Shown here: positions 46,162 through 55,121 of the stretch, in pieces
How the letters are laid out: every line of letters begins with the position of its first letter
Numbering within the stretch: position 1 is the stretch's first letter
Origin: Paragemmobacter kunshanensis
Lineage (GTDB): Bacteria > Pseudomonadota > Alphaproteobacteria > Rhodobacterales > Rhodobacteraceae
DNA length: 64,000 bases
Direction of reading: 5' to 3'
Assembly (NCBI RefSeq): GCF_011059185.1
Contig: NZ_JAALFE010000014.1
Span: 62,001-126,000, forward strand
Position numbers and translations under genes: made by a program
The notes under the pieces: generated by a model
The model's input: only the letters and a program-made list of their open reading frames with translations
Databases searched by the model: none
Told to the model about the DNA's origin: nothing

Positions 46162-46291
46162 GACGCATCCCTTCCTCGGGATCACAGATGCGCCCTGTCG
46201 CGGCGGATATCCACTACGCTTACGGATAGCGCCCCATGCCGACGGATGGGTGATGGGGCCGAATGCCCCATACCCTGCGGCAGAAAACCGC

Positions 46292-47890
46292 CTAACGGCT
46301 GCGGAAGAGCGAGCCGAGGATGCCCCGCACCACGGCCTGCCCCGTCTTGCTGCCCAGCTGGCGGGCGAAACTCTTTGCAAAGGCCGTGCCAACCGAATCG
46401 CTGCGTCCGCTGCTGCTGCTGCGCGGCTTTGGCGCCGGGTCGCGGCCCCCGTCATAGCGGCGCGCGCGGGCATAGCCGTCATCCGCGCCGCCTTCGCGCG
46501 CGCCGGGGGATGACCTTGTCCAGGGTGAGGCGGCGTCTTGCTCAGGGGCTTCGGCGGCCTCTTGCGCGGCGGCCTCGCGGGCGGCGGCTTCGGCCCTTGC
46601 GCGCAGCATCTCATAGGCGCTGTCGCGGTCGATGGGCTTGTCATACTTGCCCGCCATGGGCGAGGCGGCCATGAGCGAGGCCCGCAGCGCCGGGTCGATC
46701 GGGCCAAGCTGGCTGGAGGGCGGGCGGATCAGCGTGCGTTCCACGATGCCGGGAATGCCCTTGTTTTCAAGGAAGGAGGTGACCGCCTCGCCGGTGCCGA
46801 CATCGCGGATCGCCTCTTGCGTGTCGAAGCGGGGATTGGGGCGATAGGTTTCGGCCGCCATCTTCAGATCCTTCTGGTCCTTGGCGGTGAAGGCGCGCAG
46901 CGCATGCTGCACGCGGTTGCCCAGCTGGCCGAGGATGTCTTCGGGCACGTCGGCGGGGTTCTGGGTGATGAAATAGACCCCCACCCCCTTGGACCGGATC
47001 AGGCGGGCCACCTGTTCCACCTTGTCCACCAGCGCCTTGGGCGCATCGTCGAACAGCAGATGCGCCTCGTCGAAGAAGAAGACGAGCTTGGGGCGGTCGG
47101 GATCACCCACTTCGGGCAGGGTTTCGAAAAGCTCTGACAGAAGCCAGAGCAGGAAGGTCGCGTAAAGGCGCGGGCTGTTCATCAGCTTGTCCGCGGCGAG
47201 GATGTTGATCCGCCCCGCCCCGGCGGCATCGGTCAGCATCAGATCGGCCAGATCCAGCGCCGGTTCGCCGAAGAGCCGCGCGCCGCCCTGGTTTTCCAGC
47301 ACCAGAAGGCGGCGCTGGATCGCCCCGATGGAGGCCGTCGCCACCAGCCCGTAGCGGGTGGAGATGGCATCGGCATTCTCGCCGATGAAGACCAGAAGCG
47401 CCTGCAGATCCTTCATGTCCAGAAGGGGCAGCCCTTCCTCATCGGCCAGGCGGAAGGCCACGTTCAGCACGCCTTCCTGCGCCTCGGTCAGTTCCAGCAG
47501 GCGCGACAGCAGAAGCGGCCCCATCTCGGCCACCGTGGCGCGGATCGGGTGACCCTGTTCGCCGAAGAGATCCCAGTAGGTCACCGGAAAGGCGCGGTAT
47601 TGCAGATCGAGCCCGATCTTCGCCGCGCGTTCCATGAAGGGGCCATGCAGCTTGTGGCTGGCCGAGCCCGAGGCCCCCAAGCCCGACAGATCGCCCTTCA
47701 CATCGGACATGAAGACCGGCACGCCCGCGGCCGAGAACCCTTCCGCGAGGATCTGCAGCGTCACCGTCTTGCCGGTGCCGGTGGCCCCCGCGATCAGCCC
47801 GTGGCGGTTGCCGTATTTCAGCAAGAGGTTTTGCGGCAGGCCATGGCCTTCGCCGCCGCCGCCCACGAAAATGCTGTCCTGCCCCGTCAT
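46292..47890 (-). CDS. DUF853 HerA-like ATPase
   Basis: 532 aa ATPase of the HerA/FtsK superfamily. Walker [13 protein letters not shown] at about residue 40, Walker [16 protein letters not shown], and an arginine/glutamine motif in [14 protein letters not shown] charged, Ala/Ser-rich low-complexity tail (about 440-500) precedes a C-terminal [20 protein letters not shown] helix. The family function is unproven; HerA relatives work as DNA translocases with nucleases, but no NurA partner is adjacent. ATG at 47890. Confidence 0.9.
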   Translation of the reverse strand: MTGQDSIFVGGGGEGHGLPQNLLLKYGNRHGLIAGATGTGKTVTLQILAEGFSAAGVPVFMSDVKGDLSGLGASGSASHKLHGPFMERAAKIGLDLQYRAFPVTYWDLFGEQGHPIRATVAEMGPLLLSRLLELTEAQEGVLNVAFRLADEEGLPLLDMKDLQALLVFIGENADAISTRYGLVATASIGAIQRRLLVLENQGGARLFGEPALDLADLMLTDAAGAGRINILAADKLMNSPRLYATFLLWLLSELFETLPEVGDPDRPKLVFFFDEAHLLFDDAPKALVDKVEQVARLIRSKGVGVYFITQNPADVPEDILGQLGNRVQHALRAFTAKDQKDLKMAAETYRPNPRFDTQEAIRDVGTGEAVTSFLENKGIPGIVERTLIRPPSSQLGPIDPALRASLMAASPMAGKYDKPIDRDSAYEMLRARAEAAAREAAAQEAAEAPEQDAASPWTRSSPGAREGGADDGYARARRYDGGRDPAPKPRSSSSGRSDSVGTAFAKSFARQLGSKTGQAVVRGILGSLFRSR

Positions 47891-48077
47891 GCCCCGCCCC
47901 CGTCTGACTGCCTGAAACCCTGCCGCCTGCCCCTTGGGGGGCGGGCGCGATGTCGAAGATACATGCTTCCGCAGCCCATGCCAGTGCCGCGTTCCGCGCC
48001 CCCTGCACAAGGGCCGCCCCCGCCCGGCCCTGCGCCCGGCCCTGCCCTGCCCGGCAGGCCGCGCGGGGCGGGGGTTT

Positions 48078-48107
48078 TTGACCGAAAAGACAGTTTTTTT
48101 CTAATGT
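48078..48107 (+). promoter_or_regulatory. Promoter of the candidate sRNA
   Basis: TTGACC, 18-bp spacer, TAATGT in a T-rich context, in an intergenic region. A second candidate, TTGACG-N17-TAGCGT at 48138-48166, would give a shorter transcript of about 70 nt. Confidence 0.55.
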
Positions 48108-48113
48108 TTTCAG

Positions 48114-48242
48114 CCCGTCCATCCGCCAGATTCCCTGTTGACGGATGGCGGAATAGCGCTTAGCGTCCCTTTCCATGAAGTCGGCCAGTCCGACAGGGAG
48201 CAAATAACGATACGAAAAAGGGCCGCTTTGCCGGCCCTTTTT
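48114..48242 (+). ncRNA. Candidate intergenic small RNA
   Basis: Roughly 130 nt between a promoter-like sequence and a strong intrinsic terminator in the 483-bp gap between the DUF853 ATPase (start 47890) and ialB (48374). Two internal hairpins are visible: CCATCCG/CGGATGG (48119-48125 with 48142-48148) and GTCGG/CCGAC (48180-48194), followed by an A-rich single-stranded stretch and the terminator. No homology to SRP RNA, 6S, tmRNA or RNase P was recognised. Alternative: a transcribed leader of ialB with attenuation. Confidence 0.45.
48215..48242 (+). terminator. Rho-independent terminator of the candidate sRNA
   Basis: Perfect 11-bp stem AAAAAGGGCCG / CGGCCCTTTTT with a 6-nt loop, then CTTT. 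One of the clearest terminators in the window, yet not positioned after any protein gene on this strand; on the other strand it would lie about 300 bp upstream of the ATPase gene. Confidence 0.8.
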
Positions 48243-48373
48243 CTTTGCCCGTTTCGGGGCGGGCGCGCCTCGGCCGCGGGGGGTTGGCCGGGCTTCGCGC
48301 ATGCCGATTTTGCCCCCTGACTTCGCCCGCCACCCATGCTAAGCGGCCAGCAGTCACATCAAGGACAGATCCA

Positions 48374-49012
48374 ATGTCGCTTACCTCCATGAACCGTTCC
48401 CTCGCCCTCGTGCTGGCCATGGGCCTTGCCTCGGTCTCGGGCATGGCCCTTGCCCAGGAAACCACCGAAGCCCCCGCCGAGGCCCCCGCCGCACCGGCCG
48501 CCGATACCGGGCTGAACATGGGCCAGGCCCCCGCCGATGGCCCGGGATCGACCTATGTGAAAGAGGCGTTCGATTCCTGGGAACTGCGCTGCGTGCGCGT
48601 GGCCGAAGGGGACGAGCCCTGCCAGCTTTACCAGCTGCTGAAGGATGGCGAAGGAAATTCCGTGGCCGAGATCGGCATGTTCAGCCTGCCCGAAGGCGGC
48701 GAGGCGGCGGCTGGCGCCACGATCATCGTGCCCTTGGAAACCCTGCTGACCGCCGGGCTGCGCCTGGGCGTCGATGCCGCGCAGCCGAAGGTCTATCCCT
48801 TCACCTTCTGCGGGCAGATGGGCTGTGTCGCCCGCGTCGGCTTCACCGCCGAGGAAATCGCCGCCTTCAAGGCGGGCGGCAAGGCCACGATGACGATCGT
48901 GCCCGCCGTGGCCCCCGACAAGACGGTGGCGCTGGACATGTCGCTGAAGGGCTTCACCGCAGGCTTCGACGCCGTCGCCGCGACCCGGCCCGAGGCCCCC
49001 GCGCAGGAGTGA
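48374..49012 (+). CDS. Invasion associated locus B (IalB) family protein
   Basis: 212 aa exported protein. Signal peptide MSLTSMNRSLALVLAMGLAS to about residue 27, an Ala/Pro/Glu-rich linker, then the IalB domain with FDSWELRCVR, CQLYQLLKD, VYPFTFCGQMGCVARVGFT, four conserved cysteines likely in two disulfides. IalB was named in Bartonella for erythrocyte invasion, but the family is common in free-living alphaproteobacteria with unknown role. ATG at 48374 after AAGGA; a terminator follows at 49033. Confidence 0.9.
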   Translation: MSLTSMNRSLALVLAMGLASVSGMALAQETTEAPAEAPAAPAADTGLNMGQAPADGPGSTYVKEAFDSWELRCVRVAEGDEPCQLYQLLKDGEGNSVAEIGMFSLPEGGEAAAGATIIVPLETLLTAGLRLGVDAAQPKVYPFTFCGQMGCVARVGFTAEEIAAFKAGGKATMTIVPAVAPDKTVALDMSLKGFTAGFDAVAATRPEAPAQE

Positions 49013-49032
49013 TCCGGCAAGCGCATTGCACG

Positions 49033-49064
49033 AAAAGGGCCGCATCGCAGGATGCGGCCCTTTT
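49033..49064. terminator. Bidirectional intrinsic terminator
   Basis: 14-bp stem AAAAGGGCCGCATC / GATGCGGCCCTTTT with loop GCAG and a T run. It serves ialB (plus) and, by its A run on the other side, the convergent ketosynthase gene. Confidence 0.9.
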
Positions 49065-49079
49065 TCCATGGTCGGGCGA

Positions 49080-50276
49080 TCAGGCGCGGCGCAGCGCCAG
49101 CACGGCGTTCAGCCCGCCAAAGGCAAAGGCATTGGACAGCGCTACCTCGACCCGCGCCGCGCGGGCCAGATTGGGGACGACGTCGATCCGGCATTCGGGA
49201 TCGTCTTCCTGATGCCCGATCGTGGGGGGGATCACGCCCTCGCGCAGGGCCAAGAGGCAGGCCAGCAGTTCCACCGCCCCGGTCGCGCCGATCAGATGGC
49301 CATGCATGGCCTTGGTGGAACTGACGGGCGGCGGTGCGGGGCCGAAAACGCGCAGGATGGCGGCGGATTCGGTGCGGTCATTGGCGGCGGTGCCGGTGCC
49401 ATGGGCGTTGATATAGCCCACCTCCCCCGGCGCAAGCCCGGCATCGGCCAGCGCCCCCTGCATCGCCCGCGCAGCACCATCGACCGAAGGCGCAACCAGA
49501 TCGGCTGCGTCCGATGTCATGGCAAAGCCTGCCACCTCGGCCAGGATCGGGGCGCCGCGGGCGAGCGCGCTGTCGCGGTCCTCGAAGACGAAGACCGCCG
49601 CGCCCTCGCCCTGCACCATCCCGTCGCGGGTGGCGCTGAAGGGGCGGCAGGCGGTGGCGGACATGACGCGCAGCCCCTCCCATGCCTTGATCCCGCCGAA
49701 GCAGAGCATCGCCTCGGACCCGCCGGTCAGCACGGCCCGCAGCGCGCCTGCGCGCACCATCTGGAAGGCCAGACCCATGGCATGATTGGAACTGGCACAG
49801 GCGGTGGAGACGGTGAAGACCGGCCCGCGGATGCCATGCGCCATGGACAGATGGCTGGCCCCGGCATTCTGCATCAGTTTCGGCACGGTCAGCGGATGCA
49901 CGCGGGTTTTCCCTTCGGCATAGACCGCGCGATAGCTGTCATCCGAGGTTTGCAGCCCGCCCCCCGCCGTGCCGAGGATGACGCCGCAATCGGCCCCCTC
50001 GCCCACCTCCAGCCCGGATTGGGCCATGGCCTGGGCGGCGGCGACAAGGGCGAACTGGGCGAAGCGGTCGGCTGTGGCGATCACCGCGCGGTCAAGATGG
50101 TCTGCCGCCTGCCAGCCGCGCACCTGCCCGCCGATCCGCACCGAAAGCCGTTCCACATCGGGGATGTCCAGCGGGCCGATGCCGCAGGCCCCGGAGCGCA
50201 TCGCGGCCAGGGTTCCCGCCAGATCCTGCGCCAGCGGGTTCACCGTGCCCGCCCCCGTGATGACGACGCGCCTCAT
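49080..50276 (-). CDS. Beta-ketoacyl-ACP synthase (KAS II/NodE-like)
   Basis: 398 aa condensing enzyme. Catalytic Cys in TVSTACASSNHAMG, His in YINAHGTGTAANDR and His in TKAMHGHLIGATGA; C-terminal SNAFAFGGLNAVLALRR. Elongates an acyl chain on an ACP. It overlaps by 4 nt the gene for a dedicated ACP, and lpxD is just upstream, so the product is probably an acyl chain for lipid A or another envelope lipid rather than bulk fatty acids (inference). Confidence 0.9.
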   Translation of the reverse strand: MRRVVITGAGTVNPLAQDLAGTLAAMRSGACGIGPLDIPDVERLSVRIGGQVRGWQAADHLDRAVIATADRFAQFALVAAAQAMAQSGLEVGEGADCGVILGTAGGGLQTSDDSYRAVYAEGKTRVHPLTVPKLMQNAGASHLSMAHGIRGPVFTVSTACASSNHAMGLAFQMVRAGALRAVLTGGSEAMLCFGGIKAWEGLRVMSATACRPFSATRDGMVQGEGAAVFVFEDRDSALARGAPILAEVAGFAMTSDAADLVAPSVDGAARAMQGALADAGLAPGEVGYINAHGTGTAANDRTESAAILRVFGPAPPPVSSTKAMHGHLIGATGAVELLACLLALREGVIPPTIGHQEDDPECRIDVVPNLARAARVEVALSNAFAFGGLNAVLALRRA

Positions 50277-50533
50277 GCCGCCTTCTGCGCGACCAGCCCT
50301 TCGACCGCCGCCACGATGCTGGCCACGCTTGTCATGTCGAAACCCGAGCGGGCGGGATCATTGGCATTGAAGGGAACCGAGATGTCGAAAGCCTCTTCGA
50401 TGGCGAAGATCGCCTCGACCAGACCGAGCGAGTCGATCCCGAGACTTTCCAGCGTGCTGTCGGGCGTCACGTCCGACACATCCAGCACGGCCTGACGGGC
50501 CAGGATGGCGATCACCTTCTGCTGCAGATCCAT
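50273..50533 (-). CDS. Acyl carrier protein (specialised)
   Basis: 86 aa ACP. The phosphopantetheine serine is in LGIDSLGLVEAIFAIEE. It is acidic in the helix II region but with an unusually long loop (NANDPARSGFDMTSV) between helices, closer to NodF/AcpXL-type special carriers than to AcpP. The ATG at 50533 follows AGGAGG; 4-nt overlap with the ketosynthase gene downstream, 32 bp after lpxD. Confidence 0.88.
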   Translation of the reverse strand: MDLQQKVIAILARQAVLDVSDVTPDSTLESLGIDSLGLVEAIFAIEEAFDISVPFNANDPARSGFDMTSVASIVAAVEGLVAQKAA

Positions 50534-50565
50534 GCCCGTCCCTCCTGGCATACCGTTGCCCCGAT

Positions 50566-51660
50566 CTAGTCGGTCCCGGATGACTTTGGAATGACAGAGC
50601 GTTCGATTTCCGCAACCCGTGCGGCAAGGCGCGGCAGGCGGCGCAGGGCTTTCTGCATCTCGACATGGGTTTCCATCTTCACCGCCGGATAGCCCAGCAG
50701 CACGCGCCCCGCAGGCGCATTGGTGAAGATCTTGGTGGCCCCCCCGGCGATCACGTCATCGCCGACAAAGATATTGTCATTCACCCCGCATTGGCCGCCC
50801 ATCACCACGCGGTCGCCGATGCGGGCCGATCCCGCGATGCCGACCTGCCCGCAGAGCAGGCAATCGCGCCCCACCTGCACGTTGTGGCCGATGTGGACAA
50901 GGTTATCGAGCTTGCTGCCAGAGCCGATGCTGGTGTCGCGGATCGTGCCGCGATCAATGCAGACATTGGCGCCGACCTCCACATCATCGCCCAGCGTCAC
51001 CGCGCCGAGCGAGTGGATGCGCGTCCAGCTTTGATCCTTGATGCCTTCGCGGGTGCCCAGCGTTTCGCGGATCTCCTCGACCCCCGATTTCTCGGGCGTG
51101 ACAAAGGAAAAGCCGTCCGCGCCGATCACGGCGCCGGGCTGGCAGATGAAGCGGTCGCCGATGGTGACACGCGCGCCGATGCGCGCGCCCTGCAGGATCA
51201 GGGCATCCGCGCCGATCCGCGCGCCTTCGGCGATGGAGACATGGCTTGCGATGCGCGCGCGGGGGCCGATCACCGCGCCGCGCCCGATGGTGACGAAGGG
51301 GCCGATGGCGGCCCCCGCGCCGATCTCGGCGCCGGGGTCGATCACCGACAGGGGATGGATGCCCGCCGCGATCTCGGGGCCGGGATCCATCAGCACGGTC
51401 AGCCCCGCCATGGCCAGCCGCCCGCGCGGGGCGAAGATCGCGGCCTTCAGCCCGAGCCCGCGCCAATCGGCCTGCGGCCAGAGCAGCGCGGCCAGCGCGC
51501 CCCCCCTGGCGATGCCGCCCGCATATTTCGGATCCATCGCCAGGGCCAGCGCATCGGGGCCGGCGCTGTGCGGTTCGGCGGCGCGGGTGACGACGATATC
51601 CAGATCACCCACGGCCTCGGCCCCAAGGGCCAGGGCTATGTCGCGGATCGTATGGGCCAT
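50566..51660 (-). CDS. lpxD: UDP-3-O-acylglucosamine N-acyltransferase
   Basis: 364 aa lipid A enzyme adding the N-linked hydroxyacyl chain from acyl-ACP. N-terminal uridine-binding domain, then a left-handed beta-helix of hexapeptide repeats (IGPFVTIGRGAVIGPRARI), the catalytic histidine in LDNLVHIGHNVQVG, and a C-terminal helix that docks ACP. ATG at 51660. It is apart from lpxA/fabZ/lpxB, but in an operon with a special ACP and ketosynthase. Confidence 0.95.
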   Translation of the reverse strand: MAHTIRDIALALGAEAVGDLDIVVTRAAEPHSAGPDALALAMDPKYAGGIARGGALAALLWPQADWRGLGLKAAIFAPRGRLAMAGLTVLMDPGPEIAAGIHPLSVIDPGAEIGAGAAIGPFVTIGRGAVIGPRARIASHVSIAEGARIGADALILQGARIGARVTIGDRFICQPGAVIGADGFSFVTPEKSGVEEIRETLGTREGIKDQSWTRIHSLGAVTLGDDVEVGANVCIDRGTIRDTSIGSGSKLDNLVHIGHNVQVGRDCLLCGQVGIAGSARIGDRVVMGGQCGVNDNIFVGDDVIAGGATKIFTNAPAGRVLLGYPAVKMETHVEMQKALRRLPRLAARVAEIERSVIPKSSGTD

Positions 51661-51696
51661 GGGCAGCGTCCTTGGTCAGGCAGTCTGCACCGAGCC

Positions 51697-53337
51697 TTAC
51701 CCCTGAACGCCGCGCAAGGCCACCCCGGCCTCGGTCAGGGCATCGAAGATGCGCCCGTCGCGGCCATAGATATCGCGCCGATAGGTCATCTCGCCCTTGG
51801 CGGTGGGCCAGGCGGTGAAATAGACCAGATGCACGGGCAGCTTTTCCTGAAACTTCACCACCGTCTCACGGTCGCTGTCCAGATGGCTCTGGAACAGGCC
51901 CTTGGGATCGTCGGACTGGGCGGCGAGCAGCGCATAGGCGAAATCGAAGGGATCGGCCAGGCGGATGCAGCCATGGCTGTAGGCGCGCACCTCGTGATCG
52001 AAGAGTTCCTTCGCGGGCGTGTCGTGCAGATAGATGTTGTAGGGGTTGGGGAACATGAACTTCACCTTCCCCAGCGCGTTGCCGTCCGAAGGCGGCTGGC
52101 GCAGGCCGAAGGGGAAGCTGCGCGCGGAATAGGCGGCGAAGTTCACCGCCCCGCGCGGCACGACGCGCCCGTTGCGGTCGATCACCTGAAGGTGGCTCAC
52201 GGCATTGGGATTGCGCTGCAGAAGCGGCAGGTATTCCTTGACGATGATCGAGCGCGGCACCCCCCAGGACGGGTTGATCACCAGATGGTCCATCTCGTCG
52301 GAAAATTCGGGGCTGCGCTGATCCGGCACGTTCTTCCCGATCACCGCGCGGGTCTGGAAGGTGACCTTGCCGTGATCCACGATCTTGGCGGTGAAATCGG
52401 GCTGGTTCACCCAGATATGCCGCGCGCCGCGCACGGTGTCATGCATCCAGCGCAGACGCTCCATCGCGACGACGATGGATTTCACGCGGTCTTCCGGCGC
52501 GACGTTCACTTCGGCCAGCGTCGCCTCGTCGGCGCGGCCATCGGCCTGAAGCCCATGGTCGATCTGAAAGCGCTGCACCGCCGCCTGCAGGGCCGCATCA
52601 TAGACCGCCGTGCTGGAGCGGCGCAGATAGCCCATGGCGACCAGACGGTCGCGCAGGGCCACGACGGCGGGCCCGGTATCGCCCGGGCCAAGCGCAGCGG
52701 CGGCAACAGGCAGGCCCCAGCCGCCCGAAGCGATGCGCGATTCGAGTTGCAGCTTTTCCTTCATCAGCCGCGCATATTCCGGCGCGCGCGGCGGCAGCGC
52801 CCGCAGCAGCGCCACCGGATCGCCCTTTTCCACCTGCGCCAGCAGGCGCAGCGGATCGAGGCGCGTCACCTCGCGGTGGATGCCGGCATCGGCCTTTTCC
52901 GGATCAAGCACGCCGGTTGCGACATCAGAGGCGTAATCGAGAAAGGCGCGCGACATCCGCACTTCCAGCCGGCCGCGATCCCCCTCGGTCAGGGCGGCGG
53001 CATAGGCGGCGCGCAGGGCGGCGGAATCATAGCGGGCCACCGGCAGGCCATGGGCGGCCGCCCCGTCCAGCGCCGAGAGGAGAGCGGCGCGACGGGCCGC
53101 ATCCTCGGCCCCGGTCCAGAGCGTGCGATAGCCGCGGGCGCGGTAGAAATCGCCCAAGGCCGCATCCTCGGCCAGCGCGGCCGCGACCGCCTGAAGGAAG
53201 GGCGCAGCGGCAGGCGCCTGCTGGGCGCCAGAGGCGAGCGGGGGAAGCGCGAGGGCCGCCGAAAGCAGAAGCGCCGCGCCCATCCGGCGCATCCGCGGCG
53301 CGCGGCAGGCTGGCTGACCCGAAACTGACAAGACCAT
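51697..53337 (-). CDS. L,D-transpeptidase (YcbB/LdtD-like)
   Basis: 546 aa exported enzyme forming 3-3 peptidoglycan cross-links. Signal peptide after the ATG at 53337 (GGGGAAA upstream); a peptidoglycan-binding helix domain (GPGDTGPAVVALRDRLVAMGYL, QRFQIDHGLQADG) at about 215-270 and the YkuD catalytic domain with HDTPAKELFDHEVRAYSHGCIR, the nucleophile being the Cys of SHGCIRL. Size and order match YcbB. The divergent neighbour encodes a DUF882/M15 peptidase of the MepK kind. Confidence 0.93.
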   Translation of the reverse strand: MVLSVSGQPACRAPRMRRMGAALLLSAALALPPLASGAQQAPAAAPFLQAVAAALAEDAALGDFYRARGYRTLWTGAEDAARRAALLSALDGAAAHGLPVARYDSAALRAAYAAALTEGDRGRLEVRMSRAFLDYASDVATGVLDPEKADAGIHREVTRLDPLRLLAQVEKGDPVALLRALPPRAPEYARLMKEKLQLESRIASGGWGLPVAAAALGPGDTGPAVVALRDRLVAMGYLRRSSTAVYDAALQAAVQRFQIDHGLQADGRADEATLAEVNVAPEDRVKSIVVAMERLRWMHDTVRGARHIWVNQPDFTAKIVDHGKVTFQTRAVIGKNVPDQRSPEFSDEMDHLVINPSWGVPRSIIVKEYLPLLQRNPNAVSHLQVIDRNGRVVPRGAVNFAAYSARSFPFGLRQPPSDGNALGKVKFMFPNPYNIYLHDTPAKELFDHEVRAYSHGCIRLADPFDFAYALLAAQSDDPKGLFQSHLDSDRETVVKFQEKLPVHLVYFTAWPTAKGEMTYRRDIYGRDGRIFDALTEAGVALRGVQG

Positions 53338-53674
53338 GACTTTCCCCGGCATAGGCGAATTTCGCTGTATTTGCGCCAATTTGGGTGATTCCCCAAGCAG
53401 AGTCTATTCACAACCTTGCTGGAAAGAAGGCGCGGGCGGGGCCATCTGTTTCCATCCGGGCAAAAGCGCCCTTGCTGCAACAGGCGCAGAAAATCGCCAT
53501 GGCCCGGACCGGATTCAGCGAAAATTTGCCGATTGGCCCCTTGCTGCTGCCTGAGAGGGCAATCAGCGCTTGGGCTGCGAATCGACCTGTGCCATAACGA
53601 CCGGGCACTTGGGGGACGAGTGGCACGAAAGCTGCTCTCAAAGCAGCGACGACGAACCGGGGACAGCAGTCAGA
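53338..53674. other. Intergenic region between divergent peptidoglycan genes
   Basis: 337 bp that must hold both promoters. It contains an imperfect dyad TTGGGTGATTCCCCAA at 53380-53395 and A/T-rich stretches near 53370-53410 and 53510-53530. Short open frames here lack ribosome-binding sites and look non-coding. I see no RNA gene. Confidence 0.5.
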
Positions 53675-54244
53675 ATGACAGAAACCACGAAACTTGGGGT
53701 CTCGCGCCGTGGCGTGCTTGGCGCATTCGCGGCGACGCTGGTTGTGGCGGCACCGACCTACTCCAACGCCTTCGGATTGCTGCGGGGCGCGGGCGATATC
53801 CGCCGGGTCCGCATGTATTCGGGCCGCACCGGCGAGAGCCTGGATACGATCTACTGGATCGAGGGCGAGTACATCCCCGAAGTCGTCAAGGAAATCAATC
53901 ACTTCATGCGCGACTGGCGGTCCAACGACACGATCAAGATGGACCTGCGCACGATCGACATCATGGCTGCCGCGCATAGCCTGATGGATGTGTCGGAACC
54001 CTATATGCTGCTGTCGGGCTATCGCAGCCCGGCGACCAATGCGATGCTGCGGTCCAAGTCGGGCGGCGTGGCGCGCAATTCGCTTCACATGAAGGGCCAG
54101 GCGGCCGACCTGCGGCTGAAGTCGCGCTCTGTCGGGCAGATGGCCAAGGCGGCCGAGGCCTGCGCCTCGGGCGGGGTCGGGCGCTATTCGCGGTCGAACT
54201 TCGTGCATATGGATTGCGGGCCGGTGCGCCACTGGGGCGGCTGA
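53675..54244 (+). CDS. DUF882 (YcbK/MepK-like) M15-type peptidase
   Basis: 189 aa. Tat-like signal (VSRRGVLGAFAATLVVAAPT), then the peptidase-M15 fold with zinc motifs HMKGQAADLRL (His, Asp) and FVHMDCGPVRHW (His). E. coli MepK (YcbK) of this family cleaves 3-3 cross-links made by L,D-transpeptidases, and here the gene is divergent from exactly such a transpeptidase, supporting a matched pair. ATG at 53675. Confidence 0.9.
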   Translation: MTETTKLGVSRRGVLGAFAATLVVAAPTYSNAFGLLRGAGDIRRVRMYSGRTGESLDTIYWIEGEYIPEVVKEINHFMRDWRSNDTIKMDLRTIDIMAAAHSLMDVSEPYMLLSGYRSPATNAMLRSKSGGVARNSLHMKGQAADLRLKSRSVGQMAKAAEACASGGVGRYSRSNFVHMDCGPVRHWGG

Positions 54245-54274
54245 TTTCCGCCGATCCCTTCGGTCGAAAAGAAC

Positions 54275-54297
54275 GGGGCGCCAGTGGCGCCCCTTTT
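54275..54297 (+). terminator. Intrinsic terminator after the DUF882 gene
   Basis: Stem GGGGCGCC / GGCGCCCC, loop AGT, followed by TTTT; 30 bp after the stop codon. Confidence 0.85.
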
Positions 54298-54359
54298 CAT
54301 GTCTTGCCATGGATCGGGCGTTTCCGCCCCGGCATCAATCGCCGCCTCCCGCGCTGCCG

Positions 54360-55121
54360 TCAGTCACGGCTGTCGCCGCCCTGCCCCGCATCGCCCCGTC
54401 CATCGGCAATCTCGCGGCCGCGATAGCCCTGGGCCACGACGAATTTCTCGGAACTGTCCGACCGGCTGGCGGGCGGCTTCACATTGGCCACCTTGCAGAA
54501 GTTGCGCTTGAGCATGGCCTGCATCTCGTTCTCGGCCCCGCCGGCCAGAACCTTGGCCACGAAGGTGCCGCCATCCTCCAGCACGTCGAAGGCGAAGGCG
54601 AGCGCGGCCTCGACCAGGGCCACGATGCGCAGATGGTCGGTGGCCTTGTGCCCCGAGGCCGCGGCGGCCATGTCCGACATCACCACATCGGCCCGGCCCC
54701 CGAGCCAGCCCTTCACCTTTTCATCCGCATCATCGGCCAGGAAATCAAGCTGGTGGATCGTGGCGCCCGGGATCGGCTCCACCTCCTGCAGGTCGACACC
54801 CAGCACGGTGCCCACGGGTTTCTTCGGGTTCTGCCCCAGCGCATTGACCCGCACCACCGCCACCTGGCACCAGCCGCCCGGCGCGCAGCCCAGATCCACC
54901 ACCCGCGCGCCCGGGCGCAGGAATCCGTATCTGTCGTCCAGTTCCAGGATCTTGAAGGCCGCGCGGCCGCGATAGCCCTCTTTCCTGGCGCGCTGGACAT
55001 AGGGATCGTTCAGCTGCCGCTCCAGCCAGAGGGTGGAGGAAAGCTTGCGCCCCTTGGCCGTCTTGACCCGCACCCGCAATTCGCGCTGGCCGCGCCCTGA
55101 TGTTCCCTTGCCTTCGGTCAT
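54360..55121 (-). CDS. rlmE: 23S rRNA (uridine-2552-2'-O)-methyltransferase
   Basis: 253 aa FtsJ/RlmE enzyme. SAM site [16 protein letters not shown] and the K-D-K-E tetrad: Lys in [11 protein letters not shown], Asp in [12 protein letters not shown], Lys in [10 protein letters not shown], Glu in [15 protein letters not shown]. The C terminus carries a charged extension. The ATG at 55121 overlaps the ppx stop by 4 nt. Acts on the A-loop of the 50S subunit. Confidence 0.95.
   Translation of the reverse strand: MTEGKGTSGRGQRELRVRVKTAKGRKLSSTLWLERQLNDPYVQRARKEGYRGRAAFKILELDDRYGFLRPGARVVDLGCAPGGWCQVAVVRVNALGQNPKKPVGTVLGVDLQEVEPIPGATIHQLDFLADDADEKVKGWLGGRADVVMSDMAAAASGHKATDHLRIVALVEAALAFAFDVLEDGGTFVAKVLAGGAENEMQAMLKRNFCKVANVKPPASRSDSSEKFVVAQGYRGREIADGRGDAGQGGDSRD

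Noticed and set aside
48138-48320. 60-codon open frame across the sRNA terminator
   Set aside because: No ribosome-binding site and it reads through a perfect terminator hairpin; more likely non-coding.
50665-53328. 887-codon open frame on the plus strand
   Set aside because: Antisense to lpxD and the L,D-transpeptidase; no conserved motif.
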